DNA of 64,000 nucleotides from Mesolinea sp040772305 (GCA_040772305.1 JAXGYK010000001.1:1688784-1752783), one strand, 5' to 3'; positions 39,191 to 48,833 are shown, numbered from the stretch's first letter. The notes: generated from the letters alone by a model not told the origin. Translations and numbers: made by a program.

Positions 39191-40348
39191 ATGGAAAATT
39201 TTCTCTTTACGCTGAAAGATAAATTGCGTGTGCCAAGAAACCTGGCCTTAGCAGCTGCAGCTGCTGGCTTGGTCTTGGGACTTTTTATTGGTTATGTACT
39301 TTTTCCGGTTAAGTGGACTGACGCTTCGGCTGCAAACCTACGCCCTGATCTAAGAGTTGAATGGCTGCGCAATGCAATCACCAGCTACACACTAACAAAT
39401 GACCTCCCCAGAGCAAAGGCCGCTTATAACGAACTGGGGAATACCGCAGAAAAGACGCTGAAAGATTTGGTGAAAAACCCTGCTTTTCTCAATGCAGAAC
39501 AGATTAATCGCTTTACCAGTGCGGTTGGCAGTTCTACGCCCAACGCTGACAGTGCCGAGAGTGGCACCCAAGATAGTGGCCAAGTATCTGTTCAGCCATC
39601 GGAAAAATCCGGTTCTGGCGGTGTGCGCAAGTTAGGAATCCTGTTCCTTGTATTGCTCATTGGTGGTGGTGTTGCTGTGTATTATTTGTTTCTGAAGAGC
39701 AAAAATGGAAAGCAAACACTTCCCCTTGACTATGTACCACCTCAATCTTTTAGTTCCGCACCTGCTACCGGCATGGTTAATCCACAAGCTGATCAAAGCA
39801 GCCGGGTAGGGACAGGTTATGCAAACCCTCCTGTTGGCGGCAGGCCAATTGTTCCGCAGGCCAAACCGCTGCAGCAACCAAAACCGGTAATTGAGGCCGC
39901 TCAGGTTTATGGAAAACCGATTGCACAGTTTATGACAACTTATATGTACGGTGATGACCTTTATGACGACTTGTTCTCGTTTGACGCCCCTAACGGAGAG
40001 TTCTTGGGAGAATGCGGGACAAGCATCGCCTCTACCCAGGGAAGGAATGAACCCAAAAAAGTAAATGCTTTGGAAGTATGGCTTTTTGATAAGAACGATG
40101 TGCAAACGATTACCAAAGTAATGATGAGTGGTGATGCTTTTGAAGATGAGAACTTGAGGTCCAGCTTGGAGCGCAAAGGCGAGCCCGTAGAAGCTGAGCT
40201 GGGTAAGGTCTTTCATCTCGATACCGCAACACTGCATTTAGAGGCTAAAGTTGTCGACTTGGCTTATGGCGCATTGACATCGCAACCAAAAGGCTATTTC
40301 CAACGTTACTCACTTGAGCTGGCGGTTTACAGAAAAAATCAAAGTTAA
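39191..40348 (+). CDS. Uncharacterised two-helix membrane protein
   Basis: The 385-residue protein has a hydrophobic helix at about 18-40, a helical soluble part (about 45-115), a Ser/Gly-rich linker, a second helix at about 148-170, a Pro/Gln-rich linker and a globular C-terminal domain with a Gly-Glu-Cys-Gly motif and beta-rich pattern. I do not recognise a family. Both soluble parts on opposite or same sides of the membrane cannot be resolved here. GGAGG lies upstream and a terminator follows. Position after topA does not suggest a function. Confidence 0.75.
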   Translation: MENFLFTLKDKLRVPRNLALAAAAAGLVLGLFIGYVLFPVKWTDASAANLRPDLRVEWLRNAITSYTLTNDLPRAKAAYNELGNTAEKTLKDLVKNPAFLNAEQINRFTSAVGSSTPNADSAESGTQDSGQVSVQPSEKSGSGGVRKLGILFLVLLIGGGVAVYYLFLKSKNGKQTLPLDYVPPQSFSSAPATGMVNPQADQSSRVGTGYANPPVGGRPIVPQAKPLQQPKPVIEAAQVYGKPIAQFMTTYMYGDDLYDDLFSFDAPNGEFLGECGTSIASTQGRNEPKKVNALEVWLFDKNDVQTITKVMMSGDAFEDENLRSSLERKGEPVEAELGKVFHLDTATLHLEAKVVDLAYGALTSQPKGYFQRYSLELAVYRKNQS

Positions 40349-40366
40349 GAGCGTTAAAAAAAGGAG

Positions 40367-40400
40367 CAACTCCGCATTATTTCCCGCGGAGTTGTTTTTA
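40367..40400. terminator. Bidirectional terminator
   Basis: CAACTCCGC (40367-40375) pairs with GCGGAGTTG (40386-40394), followed by TTTTTA and preceded by an A-run. It separates the upstream plus-strand gene from the converging greA unit. Confidence 0.88.
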
Positions 40401-40478
40401 ATTCCTAAAGTATCTTGGTTTTGCTGGCCCTTAAAGATTTAAGAAAAGGGCAGTATCAAAACAAGCTGGATAAACTGG

Positions 40479-40952
40479 TCACACGATCTTCTTGATGGTG
40501 ACAGTGTAAGAAATATCCGCCTTAACATTTACCAGTACTTCATCTCCTGCCTGTTTCCCCATGAGCGCAGAACCTAAGGGCGATTCGTAGGATATTTTGC
40601 CTTCTCTGGCATTGGCTTCTTTAGCCCCTACAATCGTAAAAGTTTCTTCGGGATCACCGGCCTCCTGAATCACCACCGTTGAGCCAATCTGAACAATACC
40701 TTCTTTAATATCCGTTAAATCAGCAATTTCGGCCTTGGAGAGGATGTTTTGGATCTCCTGAATGCGTCCTTCGAGAAAGCCCTGGTCTTCCTTTGCAGCT
40801 TTATAATCGGCGTTTTCTGAAAGATCGCCCATTTCGATGGCTGCTTTGAGGCGTTTTGCAAGCTCCTGACGACGAGGACCTTTAAGCTCTTCGAGCTCGG
40901 CTTCCAGGTTGGCCTTTCCGGCAGGTGTAAGAAAAACGGGTGAATTGGTCAT
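40479..40952 (-). CDS. greA: Transcription elongation factor GreA
   Basis: The 157-residue protein has the N-terminal coiled-coil with the Gly-Asp-Leu-Ser-Glu-Asn-Ala-Asp-Tyr tip that stimulates RNA cleavage in backtracked RNA polymerase, and the C-terminal FKBP-like domain (Glu-Ser-Pro-Leu-Gly-Ser-Ala-Leu-Met-Gly). AGGAG precedes ATG 40952. It is the last gene of a five-gene minus-strand unit. Confidence 0.97.
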   Translation of the reverse strand: MTNSPVFLTPAGKANLEAELEELKGPRRQELAKRLKAAIEMGDLSENADYKAAKEDQGFLEGRIQEIQNILSKAEIADLTDIKEGIVQIGSTVVIQEAGDPEETFTIVGAKEANAREGKISYESPLGSALMGKQAGDEVLVNVKADISYTVTIKKIV

Positions 40953-40961
40953 GCAAAACTC

Positions 40962-42116
40962 CTAGGGCAATATGGTGGGATTGAAGAGCCGTTCGTATTC
41001 GTCAATAGCGAAGCGATCGGTCATTCCAGCAATGTAGTCGCAAATAACTGTTTCCAGACTTCTTTCCGGGATGAGATCCTGAACGGCGCTTGGGAGAGTG
41101 CTGGGCGTTTCATGGTAGACATTGAAAAGCTCTGTGATGATTCGTTCCGCCTTGGTTGCCATTCGTACCACACGGTAATGTCGGTAAAGATTTGTAAACA
41201 GAAAATCTTTCAGCTCGCGGTTCCGTCGGTACATATCTTCACTAAACCCAACCACATTGTAAGGGAGCTTTTGTAGCTCTATAGGAGACTTTACAGCACT
41301 CTTGCGCAAGTAACGGTCAATGGATTGAACCAGGTCGATGATTTCAAAATTCGTAAGTCGACGGATGATCTGGTGGCGGGTAAGGTCATCAAGGATCTCT
41401 GTTTTTCGACGGCCAAGGCTTTCGTTGACTATCTCCCAGAGGGCAATCCCATCCAACTGCGAAGGCATTATCATTCCGGAACGCAAACCGTCATCGAGGT
41501 CGTGCATGGTATAGGCGAGTTCGTCTGCTGCGTTTGCAATCTGAGCCTCCAGATGTCCACGCAGGTCTGGGTCGTAATCGTTGGCTTCCGCGATATCGTA
41601 ATCAGTCTCGTGTTTGACCATACCTTCCAGCGTTTCCCAGGTAAGGTTTAAACCTGGAAAGTCGGGATAACGGGTTTCGAGTTCGGTGACAATACGAACA
41701 GACTGCCTGTTGTGATTGAAACCGCCATAATCTTTCATGAGTCTGGACAAGGCAGTCTCACCTGAATGTCCGAACGGAGGATGCCCTAAATCGTGTGCCA
41801 GGCAAATAGTTTCTACAAGGTCTTCGTTGGCGCCTAAGGTGCGGGCAATGGACCTGCCCAGCTGAGCTACTTCGAGAGAATGTGTGAGGCGGGTGCGGTA
41901 GTAATCGCCTTCGTGGTTGATAAAGACCTGTGTCTTGTATTCGAGACGCCGAAAAGCGGAGGTATGCAGAATGCGGTCACGGTCCCTTTGAAAACGAGTT
42001 CGAAAATCGGCCTCTTCTTCCGGGTATTTCCGGCCTTTTGAATCTTTCGAGCGGATTCCGTAGGAGGCCAGTCGCTGGTTTTCAAATTCTTCTAATTGCT
42101 GACGAGTAAATATCAT
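40962..42116 (-). CDS. dgt: dNTP triphosphohydrolase (dGTPase type)
   Basis: The 384-residue HD-domain enzyme shows Arg-Thr-Arg-Leu-Thr-His-Ser-Leu-Glu-Val and Leu-Ala-His-Asp-Leu-Gly-His-Pro-Pro-Phe-Gly-His-Ser-Gly, the metal ligands and signature of deoxyguanosinetriphosphate triphosphohydrolase-like proteins. It hydrolyses dNTPs to the nucleoside and triphosphate, limiting dNTP pools. AAGGA precedes the ATG; greA follows after 9 bases. Confidence 0.94.
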   Translation of the reverse strand: MIFTRQQLEEFENQRLASYGIRSKDSKGRKYPEEEADFRTRFQRDRDRILHTSAFRRLEYKTQVFINHEGDYYRTRLTHSLEVAQLGRSIARTLGANEDLVETICLAHDLGHPPFGHSGETALSRLMKDYGGFNHNRQSVRIVTELETRYPDFPGLNLTWETLEGMVKHETDYDIAEANDYDPDLRGHLEAQIANAADELAYTMHDLDDGLRSGMIMPSQLDGIALWEIVNESLGRRKTEILDDLTRHQIIRRLTNFEIIDLVQSIDRYLRKSAVKSPIELQKLPYNVVGFSEDMYRRNRELKDFLFTNLYRHYRVVRMATKAERIITELFNVYHETPSTLPSAVQDLIPERSLETVICDYIAGMTDRFAIDEYERLFNPTILP

Positions 42117-42143
42117 ACGAATCCTTATTGTACGGCAGAAACT

Positions 42144-42941
42144 TCAAGCCGAAATTTGGGTTCCAATACTGCAGCCGGCGTAAGCGCGTACCAGCGCGTC
42201 TGGTTCGTTCCCACTTAAGATATGCACAAGCAATCCGGGATATTGGCGACATATGGGTTGCATTTTAGTAACCTTATCCAGCATCCCGCCAGTTACATCG
42301 GTAAACTCGGAAGGGCCAATGCGGTCATTAAGCCGCTCATTAGCATTGATCTTGGAAATGATCTTTTGTCTGGCAGGGAAATCGGAATAGACTCCAGCTT
42401 CTAAACCCAATAAAAAGATCCTTTTAGGTTTTAAGTAGGGTACCAGATAAGAAAACTGCGCTTCAGTAGAAAGGATCATGCCTCCAAGGGCGCAATCCAT
42501 AACCGCATCGCCATAGATAAGGGGCAGGTAGTCCTGGCTGAGGGCAGCTTGGATTCCTGCGATGTTCCAAGTTGTAATCTTGCCTTTGTGAGCGATTGCT
42601 CCGGATGAAGCCGGAAATGATAAGAACGATAGACCCAGTTCCTGCCCTGCTGAAAGCACAATGTGATGCAGGCGGTGAGCGGCAAACCACACCTTTTGAA
42701 AGCCTTTACGCAGCGATTCATTCTTCAGACCCTGCTGAAAATTATGCCCCTTTGCGGCAGCATGTCCAAAGGAGCCTGAACCGTGTCCCACTAATATCCG
42801 CAAACCGGGATTTGCCCTTTGCAGCTCTAGGATGAGTTTAATCGAAGCTGTTAAGCGTTCCTCGGATACCTGATAAGGTTGGTCTTTTTCGGTAATTAGC
42901 GAGCCTCCCAGCTTAACAAAAACAGTTTCAGTTTCTAACAT
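42144..42941 (-). CDS. ipk: Isopentenyl phosphate kinase
   Basis: The 265-residue amino-acid-kinase-fold protein has Lys-Leu-Gly-Gly-Ser near the N terminus and the diagnostic Gly-His-Gly-Ser-Gly-Ser-Phe-Gly-His-Ala-Ala, whose second His is the catalytic residue that separates IPK from glutamate and UMP kinases. It makes IPP from isopentenyl phosphate in the alternative mevalonate route. It overlaps the mevalonate kinase gene by 7 bases, which strongly supports the call. Confidence 0.92.
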   Translation of the reverse strand: MLETETVFVKLGGSLITEKDQPYQVSEERLTASIKLILELQRANPGLRILVGHGSGSFGHAAAKGHNFQQGLKNESLRKGFQKVWFAAHRLHHIVLSAGQELGLSFLSFPASSGAIAHKGKITTWNIAGIQAALSQDYLPLIYGDAVMDCALGGMILSTEAQFSYLVPYLKPKRIFLLGLEAGVYSDFPARQKIISKINANERLNDRIGPSEFTDVTGGMLDKVTKMQPICRQYPGLLVHILSGNEPDALVRAYAGCSIGTQISA

Positions 42942-43888
42942 GGCTGACTGCCTTCCAAATGGGTTTTGTATACTCTTTTTGCGCCTGCTTGTTCAAGAGC
43001 TTGTTGTACATTATTTATACTTGCCTGGGGCACAAGGGCAAGCATATGGCCGCCCCGCCCTCCGCCGCTTAGCTTTGCGCCCAAGGCGCCTGCAGAAATG
43101 GCAGCCGCAATTAAACGGTCTAATGCGGCGCAGGATAAATCCAGAGCTTTGAGCTCTTTCTGGTTCGCATTCATTGCTGCACCTAATTCTTTTTCGTCTC
43201 CAGCCTTGATAGCTTCAAAGCCATGTTCAACTGCCTTTCCTATGCGGTCTAGGACAGCCTGGACGATTTTTTGATCTTCCTGATATCGTCTGCCCAATTC
43301 AGCAACTGTATCGGCAGTTGACTTTTGAAGGCCTGTATCGCCAACCAGGAAAGTAAGTGTTTGAGCGGGCATAACAAACTGAGGCGCTTCGCCCTTAACG
43401 TATCGCAAGGGTTTTTGGTAGCTGATAACAGTATTATCGATTCCACTGGGAGTGCCATGATTTCCCACTTCGACCTCGTAAGCCAGAGTGTTTACCACTT
43501 CTGCCTCTAATGGGTGACCAAGGAAGGCAGACAAAGCCTTGATCAGAACTATGGCTAATGCTGCACTGGTCCCTAAACCGGAATAAAAGGGGATTTCGGA
43601 CCGGACCCGCAATATCGCACTAGGGTAGCGGTCAATTTCCAATGCCTGCAGAGTCAGGTCGATAGCTTTACGAACCGGATGATCCATATGTAAGCTTTCA
43701 ACGGGAGCATCGAGCTTGAGCTCTGGTATCCGTACTTGCATACCATGGGGCTTTAGGATGCAAGGTTCCAGCATTGCCCGCATTTGCAGACCAGTAAAAG
43801 GCATGGCAATCGCGGGATAACCATATACAACCGCGTGTTCCCCAAGCAGAATCAATTTTGCACAGGCACTAGCACTCGTTAAAGCCAT
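42935..43888 (-). CDS. mvk: Mevalonate kinase
   Basis: The 317-residue GHMP kinase has Leu-Leu-Gly-Glu-His-Ala-Val-Val-Tyr-Gly (motif 1), Gly-Leu-Gly-Thr-Ser-Ala-Ala (ATP-binding motif 2), an Asn-His-Gly-Thr-Pro-Ser-Gly-Ile-Asp-Asn motif with the catalytic Asp, and Ser-Gly-Gly-Gly-Arg-Gly-Gly (motif 3). It phosphorylates mevalonate. With IPK next to it, a mevalonate-phosphate decarboxylase elsewhere would complete the pathway reported for Roseiflexus. Its ATG abuts the stop of the prenyltransferase gene. Confidence 0.95.
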   Translation of the reverse strand: MALTSASACAKLILLGEHAVVYGYPAIAMPFTGLQMRAMLEPCILKPHGMQVRIPELKLDAPVESLHMDHPVRKAIDLTLQALEIDRYPSAILRVRSEIPFYSGLGTSAALAIVLIKALSAFLGHPLEAEVVNTLAYEVEVGNHGTPSGIDNTVISYQKPLRYVKGEAPQFVMPAQTLTFLVGDTGLQKSTADTVAELGRRYQEDQKIVQAVLDRIGKAVEHGFEAIKAGDEKELGAAMNANQKELKALDLSCAALDRLIAAAISAGALGAKLSGGGRGGHMLALVPQASINNVQQALEQAGAKRVYKTHLEGSQPC

Positions 43889-44764
43889 TTACCCCTTACC
43901 TAAATAGAGTACTGCCATTGCAGTGAAACCCCAGAGCAGAACAGTAAACAGAATCGGTTTGTCCTTAAGCAAGACTTCTTCAGGTGCGCTAGTGAGTGTT
44001 CCAAGGCGCATTAAATAGGTGTAGCGGAAGATGCCGTATAAAACAAAAGGTATTGTAAGCATCATGCCGTAGTTGCCGCTGGTCTGGTGAACGCTAAAGG
44101 TGTAAAGCGTATAGGTAATTAATATTGCAGAAAGGACAATAGTAAGGTATTGATCCAGCAGTGGAATAGTATATCCATTGAGCACTTTACGGTAGGAGCC
44201 AGCAGCCTGGTCCAGGAGCTTTAACTCGGAATACCGCTTCCCAAAACCCAAAAATAATGCCAGAAGAACGGTAAGAATAATGAGCCAGGGAGAAAAATAA
44301 TTGACGGTAATAACTACCAGGCCTGCCAGAACGCGCAGGACAAATCCAGCTGCAAGAGTCATTACGTCAATAATCAGGATCTGTTTTAACCATTTAGAAT
44401 ACAGGAGCATCAGGACGGTGTACGAGGCACCCAAAACAGTAAGCCAGGGGTCAAGAAAGTAAGCTGCTGGGAAGGCAATGAGTGTCAGAAGCCCCACAAG
44501 GAGGTAAGCAGCTTTGCGGGGCAATTTGCCCGAAGCAATGGGCCTATAACGTTTCAGCGGATGTGCACGATCACTTTTAAAATCAATAAGGTCATTAATA
44601 ATGTAGGTGATGCTGGAAAAAAGGCAGAATAAGGCAAATGCAGCAAATACCTTAATCAGCGGCTGCAAATACATGAACTGACGGTCGAAAATCAAGCCTG
44701 CAAAGACCACAGCATTTTTGGTCCATTGCCTGGGTCGAAGGCTTTTAAAAGCTGCAGTAATCAT
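43889..44764 (-). CDS. UbiA-family prenyltransferase, decaprenyl-phosphate phosphoribosyltransferase-like
   Basis: The 291-residue polytopic protein has about eight hydrophobic segments and the Asp-rich Asn-Asp-Leu-Ile-Asp-Phe-Lys-Ser-Asp-Arg motif, preceded by Arg-Pro-Arg-Gln-Trp-Thr-Lys-Asn, which is typical of DPPR synthases that move a ribose phosphate to polyprenyl phosphate. A related UbiA transferase is possible. It heads the isoprenoid genes and so probably uses a product of that pathway. lepA is divergent. Confidence 0.85.
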   Translation of the reverse strand: MITAAFKSLRPRQWTKNAVVFAGLIFDRQFMYLQPLIKVFAAFALFCLFSSITYIINDLIDFKSDRAHPLKRYRPIASGKLPRKAAYLLVGLLTLIAFPAAYFLDPWLTVLGASYTVLMLLYSKWLKQILIIDVMTLAAGFVLRVLAGLVVITVNYFSPWLIILTVLLALFLGFGKRYSELKLLDQAAGSYRKVLNGYTIPLLDQYLTIVLSAILITYTLYTFSVHQTSGNYGMMLTIPFVLYGIFRYTYLMRLGTLTSAPEEVLLKDKPILFTVLLWGFTAMAVLYLGKG

Positions 44765-44857
44765 GTGTTTATCTTATCATAGCGAAGGGGGAAAGCAGAT
44801 ACACCGGAGGCAGCGCCAGGGAGGGCGAACCTTAAAATCGATTATACTCATTGCGCA

Positions 44858-46651
44858 ATGAAAAGGATACGCAACTTTTGTATTATTGCGCATGTCGATC
44901 ACGGCAAGAGCACCCTTGCCGATCGAATGCTTCAGCAAACCGGTACGATTAGTGATCGCGAAATGACCGATCAGGTGCTGGACAGTATGGACCTTGAACG
45001 GGAAAAAGGGGTAACCATCAAGGCCTCTGCCGTACGGATGGACTACACCGCTAAAGACGGTGAAAAATATGAATTTAATCTTATCGATACGCCAGGTCAT
45101 GTAGATTTTAGTTACGAAGTAAGCCGCGCACTTTATGCCTGTGAGGGGGCGCTTTTGGTTGTGGATGCAACCCAGGGCATTGAAGCCCAGACCCTGGCAA
45201 ATCTTTATTTGGCCTTGGATGCAAACCTGGTTATTATTCCAGTCATTAATAAAACCGACTTGCCCAGTGCACAGGTGGACGAGGTTAAACGTGATCTTAT
45301 TAACCTTTTAGGTTGTGACGAAGGCGAGATTATCTTAATATCTGCCAAAACGGGATTAAATGTTGAGAGTGTACTTGAAGCCATTGCACAGAAAATTCCT
45401 CCCCCTGAACAGGATCCAGATAAACCGCTGCGAGCCTTGATTTTTGATTCGCATTACGACTCATATAAAGGAGTTATTGCTTACGTACGTGTATTTGATG
45501 GAAGCCTGAATGCCGGCGAAAAGGTAATGATGATGGCAAACGGAGTACGGGTGCAGCCGGTTGAAATCGGTATCTTCTCTCCATCGATGCAGCCTGTAAA
45601 GCAGCTTAGTGCCGGCGAAGTTGGGTACATAGCAACCGGCTTGAAAACGGTCTCTGAAAGCAGGGTTGGCGATACTGTCACAAATGCTGTAAAGCCGGCC
45701 GAGCAGGCTTTGCCTGGGTACCGCCAGGCAAAATCGATGGTCTATGCGGGAGTATACCCGACTGAAGGTGAAGATTATCAGGCTCTGAAAGACGCATTGG
45801 AGAAGCTTCAGCTTAATGACGCCTCCTTGGTTTATGAGCCGGAATCCAGTGAGGCCTTGAATTTTGGTTTTCGCTGCGGTTTTTTAGGTCTCTTCCATAT
45901 GGAAATCATTCAGGAGCGTCTGGAACGTGAGTACGATTTGGACGTACTGTTTACAGCTCCATCGGTTGAATACGAAGTGGTGTTGATCGATGGCAAGACG
46001 ATTACTGTCGACTCGCCAGCCGATTTGCCAGATGAGGGACAAATTTCTGAGATCCGGGAACCCTGGATGGCATTGGAAATATTTGCCCCAACAGATTTTT
46101 ATGGGCCGGTGATGGAACTGGTGCGGAAAAAACGTGGTGTATACATTAGCCAAGAGTACCCCGCTACTAACCGCGTGCAGCTCAACTTTGAAATACCGCT
46201 TTCTGAAATCATTATTGATTTTTTCGATGAACTAAAAAGCGGGACTAAAGGGTATGCATCAATGGATTATCAATTCCTGGAATATCGGTCTGGTGATTTG
46301 GTAAAGCTTGAAATCCTTGTCAATGAAGAGCCAGTGGATGCGTTAACTGCGATTGTGCATAAAGAAGATGCTTATCATAAAGGGCAAGCCTTAGTAAGCA
46401 AATTAAAAGAGATTATTCCATCACAGCTTTTTGTGATTCCCATTCAGGCATATGCTCAAGGACGCGTTATTTCACGCGCTAACGTAAAAGCCATGCGAAA
46501 AGACGTTCTGGCGAAATGTTATGGTGGGGATATTACCCGGAAGAAAAAGTTGCTTGAAAAGCAAAAAAGAGGCAAAAAACGCATGAAGATGGTCGGCAGC
46601 GTGGAATTGCCCCAGGAAGCCTTTATGGCCATCCTCCGGCTGGAGAATTAA
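44858..46651 (+). CDS. lepA: Elongation factor 4 (LepA)
   Basis: The 597-residue translational GTPase has Ala-His-Val-Asp-His-Gly-Lys-Ser-Thr at the P-loop, Asp-Thr-Pro-Gly-His-Val-Asp-Phe, Asn-Lys-Thr-Asp, EF-G-like domains and the LepA C-terminal domain. The ATG has no clear Shine-Dalgarno sequence; a TATACT at 44843-44848 would place the transcription start only a few bases upstream. The stop overlaps the next gene by one base. Confidence 0.96.
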   Translation: MKRIRNFCIIAHVDHGKSTLADRMLQQTGTISDREMTDQVLDSMDLEREKGVTIKASAVRMDYTAKDGEKYEFNLIDTPGHVDFSYEVSRALYACEGALLVVDATQGIEAQTLANLYLALDANLVIIPVINKTDLPSAQVDEVKRDLINLLGCDEGEIILISAKTGLNVESVLEAIAQKIPPPEQDPDKPLRALIFDSHYDSYKGVIAYVRVFDGSLNAGEKVMMMANGVRVQPVEIGIFSPSMQPVKQLSAGEVGYIATGLKTVSESRVGDTVTNAVKPAEQALPGYRQAKSMVYAGVYPTEGEDYQALKDALEKLQLNDASLVYEPESSEALNFGFRCGFLGLFHMEIIQERLEREYDLDVLFTAPSVEYEVVLIDGKTITVDSPADLPDEGQISEIREPWMALEIFAPTDFYGPVMELVRKKRGVYISQEYPATNRVQLNFEIPLSEIIIDFFDELKSGTKGYASMDYQFLEYRSGDLVKLEILVNEEPVDALTAIVHKEDAYHKGQALVSKLKEIIPSQLFVIPIQAYAQGRVISRANVKAMRKDVLAKCYGGDITRKKKLLEKQKRGKKRMKMVGSVELPQEAFMAILRLEN

Positions 46652-47685
46652 TGTCTGTTTCAACTCGATCTGGTAGGGCTAACAGGCTGTTGCAGTGGAT
46701 CCTGCCGCTAAGCGTTTCAGTTCTGGCAATATGGTTTATTGCAAGGCAAATCGATGCGGACCAGATGCGCGAGGCGTTTAGCAGGGTTAGTCTGGAGAAT
46801 ATCCTGACAGTTCTTGGTTTGTTTTTTTTAGGGCAATTACTACGGGCTGGGGCTTGGAAGGTGATGCTTGGCCCCAATTACAATCTCAAAACCGCCTTTT
46901 TCTCTATGAACGCCGGCTATTTACTCAATAACATCCTTCCTTTTCGGCTTGGTGAGATAGGACGCGGCTTGCTGCTTACAGGGTCGGGAGTGAATCGCGG
47001 CTCATTCATGGAAGTATTTGCCAGCATCATGACCGAAAGAGTCCTAGATGTATTCCTGGCTGCTATGTTCGTCCTGGTAACACTGCCCTTACTTGTAGAA
47101 AGTCATACTTTGGGAACAATCGCAGTGATTGCATTTTTTATTACTTTAGCCGGGATGCTGATTGCAGGTCTTGCTGCTGCAAACCGAAAGAGGCTCCTGG
47201 ACTGGGCGTCCTCTAAGGTTCCCAATCAGTCTTGGGTTAACCGCTGGTTTCTGCCCCGTGTAGATCAGATATTGGTTGGATTCCAATTCTTTACCAAACC
47301 CTTAAGGATGATGAATGCATTCCTGCTTTTAGCCTTAAGCTGGCTGACAGCAATGGGTGAAATTTATGTGCTTCAGCAAGTCCTGGCGCCTAGGGGACAG
47401 TTGTGGTGGTCAGCTTTTGTTGTTGCGGCAGGGGCTTTTGCGATGGCTCTGCCATCAGCACCTGCTGGAATTGGTGTGTATGAAGCTGCCACCGTAAGCG
47501 CATTTGCGCTGGTGGGAGTTATGCAGTCTACTTCAATAGTGATTGCAATCATTTTACATTTCGTGCAAACTGTTATTTCCAGCGGACTGGGTTTGCTTGG
47601 GCTGTCCATGATGGGCAAAAACTTAGGTGATCTGGTGCGCCAAGCGGCGAAAAGGGAAGCAAAGGAAAGCGTGACCGAAGCATGA
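46651..47685 (+). CDS. Flippase-like integral membrane protein (LPG-synthase TM family)
   Basis: The 344-residue protein has about seven to eight hydrophobic helices, with the Asn-Ala-Gly-Tyr-Leu-Leu-Asn-Asn-Ile-Leu-Pro-Phe-Arg-Leu-Gly-Glu motif of the lysylphosphatidylglycerol-synthase transmembrane/AglD family, but no aminoacyl-transferase domain. Relatives are thought to move lipid-linked sugars. It is followed by a glycosyltransferase with a 4-base overlap, supporting a role in glycan or glycolipid export. Confidence 0.85.
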   Translation: MSVSTRSGRANRLLQWILPLSVSVLAIWFIARQIDADQMREAFSRVSLENILTVLGLFFLGQLLRAGAWKVMLGPNYNLKTAFFSMNAGYLLNNILPFRLGEIGRGLLLTGSGVNRGSFMEVFASIMTERVLDVFLAAMFVLVTLPLLVESHTLGTIAVIAFFITLAGMLIAGLAAANRKRLLDWASSKVPNQSWVNRWFLPRVDQILVGFQFFTKPLRMMNAFLLLALSWLTAMGEIYVLQQVLAPRGQLWWSAFVVAAGAFAMALPSAPAGIGVYEAATVSAFALVGVMQSTSIVIAIILHFVQTVISSGLGLLGLSMMGKNLGDLVRQAAKREAKESVTEA

Positions 47686-48833
47686 ATATTTTGATTTCGG
47701 CTACCTATTTTTACCCTTACCGGTCTGGCCTTTCGATATATGCCCTGCGGCTAGCACGTGGCCTGGCAGCTATGGGGCATAAGGTTGTGGTGCTTACTTC
47801 CCAGCATGATAAGCTGTTAGCATTAAAAGAGGTATATCAGGGTATTGTAATTATCCGAGTTCCAGTGAAAGCACGCCTATCCAAAGGGGTTCTTATGCCG
47901 GGCTTGCGCAAAACTGCACTGCAATGGGTGGTATGGGCGGATCTAGTAAACCTGCACCTTCCTCAATTCGAATCAGGTGTACTAGCAACCCTGGCTCACC
48001 GTTTTCGTAAACCAATCGTAGTTAGTTATCATTGCGATTTAGAAATGCACGGTAAGCTTTTTAGCCGTTTGGCAGGATGGGGAACCAATCTTCTCGCAGG
48101 TATTGCTTTACGCCGGTCAAGAGTTATTGTTCAAAACTCTTTGGATTATGCCTATCATTCAAAGACACTGAGACCATACCTAAAGAAGGTTGTTGCAATA
48201 CCTACTCCGATCACACTCAAAACGACAAGCTTGAATGCTATATCTGCTTTTCGAAAGAAGTTTGGCTTTGGCGAAAATCAAATATTAATTGGCCTGGCTG
48301 GGCGCGTCGCTGCTGAGAAGGGTTGGGAATATCTCGCTGAGGCCATGCCTGCAGTGTGGCAGCAGCACCCTAATGCAGTGGTGGTTCATTCAGGGATGTG
48401 GAAGGGCGTTGTGGGGGAAGAGGCGTATCAGAAACGGATTGAAAGAATGCTGCAATCCTTTGGAGAACGCTGGCGTATCTTAGGCTATTTAGATGAAGAA
48501 GATTTTAATGCTTTTTTTGGGGCTTGTGATGTTTTCGTTTTAGCCAGCCTGAACCGAACCGAATCATTTGGCATTGTGCAAGTGGAAGCTCTGGCTCAAG
48601 GTACCCCTGTGGTTGCTTCGGATTTGCCAGGTATTAGAATTCCTGTCATTAAAACCGGATGCGGAGCATTGGTGCCTCCGCGTGATGCCGTTGCTTTAGC
48701 CAAAGCTATCAACCGAATTCTGAATATAAGCGATGAAAAGCGCTGTGATGCTTTAGATTACTTAGACAGCTTTAAGGAAGAAAACGTCGCAAGTGCTTAC
48801 GCGAAACTTTTTGAAAAGGCGATAAAAGATTGA
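47682..48833 (+). CDS. GT4-family glycosyltransferase
   Basis: The 383-residue GT-B enzyme has an N-terminal Tyr-Pro-Tyr-Arg-Ser-Gly-Leu-Ser loop, Gly-Arg-Val-Ala-Ala-Glu-Lys-Gly for the nucleotide-sugar site, and Glu-Ser-Phe-Gly-Ile-Val-Gln-Val-Glu-Ala-Leu, the GT4 Glu-x7-Glu motif. Substrates are unknown. Start ATG overlaps the previous stop (ATGA); the stop overlaps the next TTG start. Confidence 0.9.
   Translation: MNILISATYFYPYRSGLSIYALRLARGLAAMGHKVVVLTSQHDKLLALKEVYQGIVIIRVPVKARLSKGVLMPGLRKTALQWVVWADLVNLHLPQFESGVLATLAHRFRKPIVVSYHCDLEMHGKLFSRLAGWGTNLLAGIALRRSRVIVQNSLDYAYHSKTLRPYLKKVVAIPTPITLKTTSLNAISAFRKKFGFGENQILIGLAGRVAAEKGWEYLAEAMPAVWQQHPNAVVVHSGMWKGVVGEEAYQKRIERMLQSFGERWRILGYLDEEDFNAFFGACDVFVLASLNRTESFGIVQVEALAQGTPVVASDLPGIRIPVIKTGCGALVPPRDAVALAKAINRILNISDEKRCDALDYLDSFKEENVASAYAKLFEKAIKD

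Noticed and set aside
44777..45100. 107-codon minus-strand frame opposite lepA
   Set aside because: It is antisense to a highly conserved GTPase and has no family features.
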